In this document: positions 60,096 through 64,000 of the stretch, one piece after another
Layout: the number at the start of each line of letters is the position of its first letter
Position numbering within the stretch: position 1 is the first letter of the stretch
Source of the DNA: Flavobacteriales bacterium
Lineage (GTDB): Bacteria; Bacteroidota; Bacteroidia; Flavobacteriales_F; PHOS-HE28
Assembly (NCBI GenBank): GCA_026129465.1
Contig: JAHCIA010000001.1
Location: 1,063,964 to 1,127,963, forward strand
DNA: 64,000 nt
Reading direction: 5' to 3'
The notes under the pieces: model-generated
What the model was told of the DNA's origin: nothing
Database searches by the model: none
The model's input: the letters and a program-made list of their open reading frames with translations, nothing else
Made by a program: the position numbers and the translations under genes

Positions 60096-60122
60096 ACCAC
60101 CAGAGGCTGCGAGCCGACCATT

Positions 60123-60851
60123 CTATCGCCGTGCCTCCAATTCCCGGTCGATCATCTCCATCAGCTTCGTGATGCGCTTCTCGGTGGTGCCATACATCTT
60201 CACCATCCATTCCCGTATGAACAGGTTGGTGCGCAGCGCTCCCTGGAAGGTCCGGTCATCCATCAAGGCGACCGCGTCATAGGGTTGGCCGCTCACCCAC
60301 ATGGTATCCACCAGCACCTTGGCGTGTACTTGCGGAAGAATATGGTCCATCTGGATCCTTCCATCCGCCTCGAACTCAAGGTTCTTCAAGTAGTCGTAGC
60401 GCTCCGAGTAGAGTGCGGTCATCTTGCGGCGCAGGCTATCGTTGCGGATCAGGTCGATCCCGATGCTCTTCAGATTGTCGTATGCCGAGGTGTTGGCCGT
60501 GAGCGTGGTGCTCCCGAACAGGTTGGCGTAGTGCACACGCAGGGAATCGTGGAAAGGCGTGCGCTCGGTCAGGTGCTTCAACACGGCGCGGTTGCCGCGT
60601 TCATAGCGCTGGTTCGCCTCGATGTTGTAGCGACAGTCCTTCAGGTCCATCGCCAGGTTCTCCCGCATCTCGGCCAATAGCCCCAGCTCCTGCTGATCGC
60701 GCTTGCGTTCCGCGTTCCAGTTGTTCAGCTGCAGGGCCAGGAAGATCCCGATCACCACCAGCAGGATCTCGCCCACGGCGTAGGTGAGGTAGCGTGTGAT
60801 GCGGCCTTGGGCCAGCAGGCTTTGGCGGATGGAGCGGAAGAAGCGGATCAT
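60123..60851 (-). CDS. DUF6090 membrane protein, copy 1 (subfamily A)
   Basis: A 242-residue protein. Basic N-terminus (FFRSIRQSLLAQGRITRYLTY), then a single transmembrane helix with the conserved GEILLVVIGIFLALQLNNWN motif (about residues 27-46), then an ectodomain of about 195 residues. The ectodomain is helix-rich, with LLAEMRENLAMDLKDCRYNI, TSAYDNLKSIGIDLIRNDSLR and LYSERYDYLKNLE. The family's function is unknown. Its start overlaps the stop of copy 2 by 4 nt (ATGA), so the array is cotranscribed leftward. Copies 1, 2 and 4 share the ectodomain type. Confidence 0.87.
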   Translation of the reverse strand: MIRFFRSIRQSLLAQGRITRYLTYAVGEILLVVIGIFLALQLNNWNAERKRDQQELGLLAEMRENLAMDLKDCRYNIEANQRYERGNRAVLKHLTERTPFHDSLRVHYANLFGSTTLTANTSAYDNLKSIGIDLIRNDSLRRKMTALYSERYDYLKNLEFEADGRIQMDHILPQVHAKVLVDTMWVSGQPYDAVALMDDRTFQGALRTNLFIREWMVKMYGTTEKRITKLMEMIDRELEARR

Positions 60852-61579
60852 TTGCGGCGCTGTTCAAGTTCCTTGTCGATCTGTGCGATGAGCTCCTGGA
60901 CCTGTTGCTCGACGCCTTCATATATCGTTACCATGAAGCCCTTGTTGAACTTGTTCATGCGCAGCACGCCCTTGAACTTGTTGTCGTTCATCAAGGCGTC
61001 CACATCGACCGGATACGCGTTCTTCCACATGGTATCCATCACCACCTTCTCATAAAGCTGCGACCCCATGTCCACCTTTTGGAGGTGGAAGTCCTGTTCG
61101 ATCTCGATCATCGCCACGAACCGGTAGCGTTCGGAGTACAGGCGTGTGATGGCACTGCGCAGGCTGTCGTTGCGGATCAGGTCGAAGCCGATGCTCTTCA
61201 GGTTGTCGTAGGCCGACGTATTCATGGTGAGCATGGTGGAACCCATCAGGTTGCCATAGTGGATACGCAACGAATCGTGAAAGGGAGTACGCTCCTCCAG
61301 GTGTTTCAGGACCACCTCTTGTGCTCGTCCCAATCGCATCTGCGTGATGATGTTGTCGCGGCAATCCTCCAGGTCTCGTAGCAGGTTCTCCCGCATCTCG
61401 ATCAGCAGCGCCAGCTCCTGCTCGCTGCGCTTCCGCTCGGCGTTCCAGTTGTTCAGCTGCAGGGCCAGGAAGATACCGATCACCACCAGCAGGATCTCGC
61501 CCACGGCGTAGGTGAGGTAACGCGTAAAGCGCCCCTGGGCCAGCAGGCTTTGGCGGATGGAGCGGAAGAATTTGATCAT
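60848..61579 (-). CDS. DUF6090 membrane protein, copy 2 (subfamily A)
   Basis: A 243-residue protein, the closest relative of copy 1: the first 46 residues differ at only a few positions, and the ectodomain keeps LLIEMRENLLRDLEDCRDNI, TSAYDNLKSIGFDLIRNDSLR and LYSERYRFVAMIE. The divergence is concentrated after residue 120. It overlaps copy 3 by ATGA at 61576-61579. A single transmembrane helix with an N-in/C-out topology is expected from the basic N-terminus. Confidence 0.87.
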   Translation of the reverse strand: MIKFFRSIRQSLLAQGRFTRYLTYAVGEILLVVIGIFLALQLNNWNAERKRSEQELALLIEMRENLLRDLEDCRDNIITQMRLGRAQEVVLKHLEERTPFHDSLRIHYGNLMGSTMLTMNTSAYDNLKSIGFDLIRNDSLRSAITRLYSERYRFVAMIEIEQDFHLQKVDMGSQLYEKVVMDTMWKNAYPVDVDALMNDNKFKGVLRMNKFNKGFMVTIYEGVEQQVQELIAQIDKELEQRRK

Positions 61580-62367
61580 GGCGCTTCGTGGATCTCCTTA
61601 TCGATGAGGGCGATGGTCCCTTCGATCTCGCGGACCATCTCCATGCAGTCCTGAAGCATCGCATTGTTGTTCAGGATCGCGAGCTTCAATCCGTTCTGGT
61701 AGGCCATGTCCTGCAGCAAGGTGGCCCATTGTTGACCCAGCGTGGCCAGTCGCGCTTCACTGTCCTCCACCTTCAAGGCCAACTTGTTGGTGGCGAGCGT
61801 ACGCTCCCAATCCAGAAATGGGACCTGTTCCACAAGTAACATCGCGCGGTCATAGAGGTACATGTCGTACTCCCGGCGCATGTGCGCGGTATGCACGGCC
61901 AGGCCCTCGTATCGCTGCGCCAGGTCGAGGACCCTGGTCTTGATGGAGTCGTTGGTGATGAAGCTGAGGTTGCCCGATCCGATCAACTCGTTCAGGGTCT
62001 TGGTGCTGGGCACGAAGGTCTTCCAGACGAACACGTTCCAGGACAGGGAGTCCACATAGCGGATCTCCGCCGCGCTTGTGGGTGGTGCCTGCTTGAGCAG
62101 GAGTGATCCGGAGGATGTCTTCCGCTCCTTGTCCGTGATGAACTCGGCCAGTTTGCCCAGATCCATCGCCAGGTCGGCCTTCAGTCCGTTGAGGTATTTC
62201 ACCTCGCGCGCCCGGTTGCCCCGTTCGTTGTTCCAGTTGTTGATCTGCAAGGCGATCAAGATCCCGATCACCACCAGCAGGATCTCGCCCACGGCATAGA
62301 GCAGGTAACGCGTGAGGCGGTTCTCCTTCAGGAGCCGCTGGCGGATGGCGTTGAAGATGCGGGGCAT
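61576..62367 (-). CDS. DUF6090 membrane protein, copy 3 (subfamily B)
   Basis: A 263-residue protein. The N-terminal segment (FNAIRQRLLKENRLTRYLLYAVGEILL) is of the same constant type as copies 4 and 5. The ectodomain differs from copies 1 and 2: NGLKADLAMDLGKLAEFITD, LNELIGSGNLSFITNDSIKTRVL and LAQRYEGLAVHTAHM. It is 12 nt after copy 4 and overlaps copy 2. The central segment GNLSFITNDSIK still aligns with SIGIDLIRNDSLR of subfamily A. Confidence 0.87.
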   Translation of the reverse strand: MPRIFNAIRQRLLKENRLTRYLLYAVGEILLVVIGILIALQINNWNNERGNRAREVKYLNGLKADLAMDLGKLAEFITDKERKTSSGSLLLKQAPPTSAAEIRYVDSLSWNVFVWKTFVPSTKTLNELIGSGNLSFITNDSIKTRVLDLAQRYEGLAVHTAHMRREYDMYLYDRAMLLVEQVPFLDWERTLATNKLALKVEDSEARLATLGQQWATLLQDMAYQNGLKLAILNNNAMLQDCMEMVREIEGTIALIDKEIHEAP

Positions 62368-62379
62368 GGTGTGGTTCGT

Positions 62380-63117
62380 TCACATTCGGTCTTCAAGGCG
62401 CTTCACGTGCGCGTCGAGCATTTCCAGGATGGACGTGATCTCGCCCTCGATCATCTCGTACTGCCCTTGCATGTATCGGCGGATGAAGAGGTTCATCTTT
62501 AGCACCTCTTGGAACTTCCGGTCATCCATGAGCCGCTCATGGTCCACAGGCATGGCCGCCTTCCACAAGGCTTCCATGTTCAGGTGTTCCAATACTTGCG
62601 GATAGACATGGTCCCATTGATAGCCATCATCCAATCCTTTCTCGACATTCTCCACGTAAGCGTACTTCGTGGAGTACAGAGCTGATATGGCATTGCGGAG
62701 GCTGTCATCGGAGATCAGGTCGATGCCCACGGACTTCAGGTTCTCCCAAGCGGCGGTATTCTCGCTGATCTGGTAGTTGCCCAGGATGTTCCCGAAGTGA
62801 TGTTTCAGACTGTCGTCCAGTGCAGCCCTGTCCTGAAGGGCTTTCAGGACGGATTCGTTGGCGCGGATCCGTTCCTTGTTCCCAGTGACATTGTAACGCA
62901 CATCCTGCAGGTCGGTCGTCAGGTTCTTCTGCATTTCCTGGAGCAGCGCCAGCTCCTTGCCGCGGGTTTTCTTCTCCGCACTGGCGTTGTTGATGCTCAA
63001 CGCGATGAGGATGCCGATCACCACCAGCAGGATCTCGCCCACGGCATAGACCAGGTAACGCGTGAGGCGGTTCTCCTTCAGGAGCCGCTGGCGGATGGCG
63101 TTGAAGATGCGAGGCAT
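62380..63117 (-). CDS. DUF6090 membrane protein, copy 4 (subfamily A ectodomain)
   Basis: A 245-residue protein whose N-terminus is nearly identical to copy 3 (FNAIRQRLLKENRLTRYLVYAVGEILL) but whose ectodomain belongs to the copy 1/2 type: LLQEMQKNLTTDLQDVRYNV, NTAAWENLKSVGIDLISDDSLR and LYSTKYAYVENVE. This is a chimeric combination, constant region of one group with the ectodomain of the other. A GTCCCGTAGGGAC palindrome begins 13 nt upstream of its start, in the spacer to copy 5. Confidence 0.87.
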   Translation of the reverse strand: MPRIFNAIRQRLLKENRLTRYLVYAVGEILLVVIGILIALSINNASAEKKTRGKELALLQEMQKNLTTDLQDVRYNVTGNKERIRANESVLKALQDRAALDDSLKHHFGNILGNYQISENTAAWENLKSVGIDLISDDSLRNAISALYSTKYAYVENVEKGLDDGYQWDHVYPQVLEHLNMEALWKAAMPVDHERLMDDRKFQEVLKMNLFIRRYMQGQYEMIEGEITSILEMLDAHVKRLEDRM

Positions 63118-63130
63118 GGAGGTGTTCTAA

Positions 63131-63143
63131 GTCCCGTAGGGAC
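63131..63143. repeat. GTCCCGTAGGGAC palindrome, copy 1
   Basis: A 13-bp palindrome (GTCCC-GTA-GGGAC) in the spacer between DUF6090 copies 4 and 5. It recurs at 63182-63194 and is followed each time by GACATG or GGCATG. Confidence 0.65.
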
Positions 63144-63181
63144 GACATGTGGTTAGAGCTTCAGAACTGACCGTCCGATCG

Positions 63182-63194
63182 GTCCCGTAGGGAC
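63182..63194. repeat. GTCCCGTAGGGAC palindrome, copy 2
   Basis: The same 13-bp palindrome 51 nt further right, with the same flanking CATG. No gene is present between the two. Confidence 0.65.
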
Positions 63195-63252
63195 GGCATG
63201 GGGGTGGCATCAGCATTCGGTGGAGGATGGTGGTGAAGATGCATGCCATGGG

Positions 63253-64000
63253 TCATCTGTTCAATTGCGCATCGATCCGGGCCAACGCTTGTTCAGTTGA
63301 AAGTACCATGTCCTGCAAAAGCGCGATGATGCCTTGTCCGTTGATCACGCAGAGGGAGAAGCCGTTCTTGTAGGCCCGGTCCGATAGCAGCAGCGCGATC
63401 ACTTCCGGTGCCATGGGCGTCGTGCCGGTTCGATCGCCCGCTGTTGCCATGGCGAGATAGGTCTTGAAGGTCTGTCCGATATCACCGATGCGGAAGAATG
63501 TGCTGTAGAGATATTCCTCATAGTCGTGGCGGATGTGATCCTGGAAGAAATCGATGCGGTCGTACCCGAGTTCCATACGCAGCAGCTCGTTCTTGAGGCT
63601 GTCATCCGCAAGAAGTCCCAAGTTGCCCGAGCTGATCAGTTCCTTCATCGTGCTGTTGTTGCGATGGAAGGGTTCCCTGTAGAGGACATTTATCGTATGG
63701 TAGCTGAACGAATCCGGGGAGAGCTCGTGCCTCCTCTCGAAACAGTCGATCATGATCGACGCTGAACGGACGGCGGTACTGTACATGTCGATGCTCCGCT
63801 CCAGTTCCGTGATGTTCAGACGCAGGTCCGAACGGAGACCGTGCAAGAAGACCTTTTCCCGTGCCTTCGTATGCTGCGACTCACGGTAGTTGTTCACCTG
63901 CAAGGCGATCAGGATCCCGATCACCACCAGCAGGATCTCGCCCACGGCATAGACGAGGTAGCGGGTAAGGCGGTTCTCCTTCAGGAGCCGCTGGCGGATG
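63253..64000 (-). CDS. DUF6090 membrane protein, copy 5 (subfamily B), 5' partial
   Basis: The frame runs past the right edge of the window, so the start is missing; about 248 residues are visible. The N-terminal part reads RLLKENRLTRYLVYAVGEILLVVIGILIALQVNNY, the same constant segment in the same frame. The ectodomain is subfamily B-like (MKELISSGNLGLLADDSLKNELLRME) with a distinctive FLHGLRSDLRLNITELERSID helix. It is 135 nt from copy 4, with the palindrome pair between them. More copies may continue beyond the window. Confidence 0.85.
   Translation of the reverse strand, partial: IRQRLLKENRLTRYLVYAVGEILLVVIGILIALQVNNYRESQHTKAREKVFLHGLRSDLRLNITELERSIDMYSTAVRSASIMIDCFERRHELSPDSFSYHTINVLYREPFHRNNSTMKELISSGNLGLLADDSLKNELLRMELGYDRIDFFQDHIRHDYEEYLYSTFFRIGDIGQTFKTYLAMATAGDRTGTTPMAPEVIALLLSDRAYKNGFSLCVINGQGIIALLQDMVLSTEQALARIDAQLNR

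Overview
The window looks like a chromosomal segment of a GC-rich member of the Bacteroidota, probably Flavobacteriales. The evidence is the set of secreted proteins ending in type IX secretion (T9SS) C-terminal sorting domains, the GWxTD and DUF6090 families, the dnaE-trx-DUF58 and aroQ-xerD neighbourhoods, and many copies of the Bacteroidota -7 promoter box TAnnTTTG, often in a GC-shifted TAnnTTCG form. There are no rRNA genes, CRISPR arrays, prophage or recognisable insertion sequences. Two tRNA genes are present (Ser-TGA and Asp-GTC). No stretch longer than 300 bases lacks a gene.

Layout. 1-1580: a MarR regulator (5' end cut by the window edge), a YceI-like protein and a nitroreductase in one operon. 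1587-7781: a secreted PhoD-type phosphatase, a sterol-desaturase-like hydroxylase, a RhlE-type RNA helicase with a long 5' leader, a small Cys-containing protein and an NfeD/SPFH membrane pair. 7993-21154: a tight plus-strand surface-polysaccharide operon with a GT2 glycosyltransferase, a very large lipoprotein, a glutaminase/sugar-amidotransferase fusion, a GT-C-like membrane protein split by one in-frame stop, two consecutive flippases, and an O-antigen-ligase/GT4 fusion. 21216-28085: the ligase-associated DNA damage response set (ATP-dependent ligase, DExH helicase, PdeM-like phosphoesterase), interrupted by a methyltransferase and a GH18 T9SS protein. The helicase gene carries three in-frame palindromic repeats.

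28090-42619: a DUF4340-like protein, a GCS2-type carboxylate-amine ligase, a LamG protein and a large metallopeptidase (both with T9SS signals), a PhnP-like MBL hydrolase, tRNA-Ser, a GWxTD protein, a GT2, AroQ, XerD, an unrecognised protein with kinase-like motifs, and an M1-type peptidase. 42771-52014: PEP synthase, two tandem secreted paralogues of which only one has a sorting domain, OsmC, a spermidine-synthase-like protein, a RelE-type toxin-antitoxin pair flanked by 28-bp direct repeats, and a secreted S10 carboxypeptidase. 52239-57400: dnaE, thioredoxin and DUF58. 57494-60095: tRNA-Asp and two secreted proteins. 60123-64000: at least five tandem DUF6090 membrane proteins sharing an almost constant N-terminal segment and having divergent ectodomains.

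The most unusual features are the DUF6090 constant/variable array, the repeat-flanked toxin-antitoxin cassette, the palindromes inside the DNA-repair helicase, the many -7 boxes lying only 4-8 nt before start codons (predicting leaderless mRNAs), and the kinase-like orphan next to the M1 peptidase. Functional statements come from motif reading alone; no database search was run.
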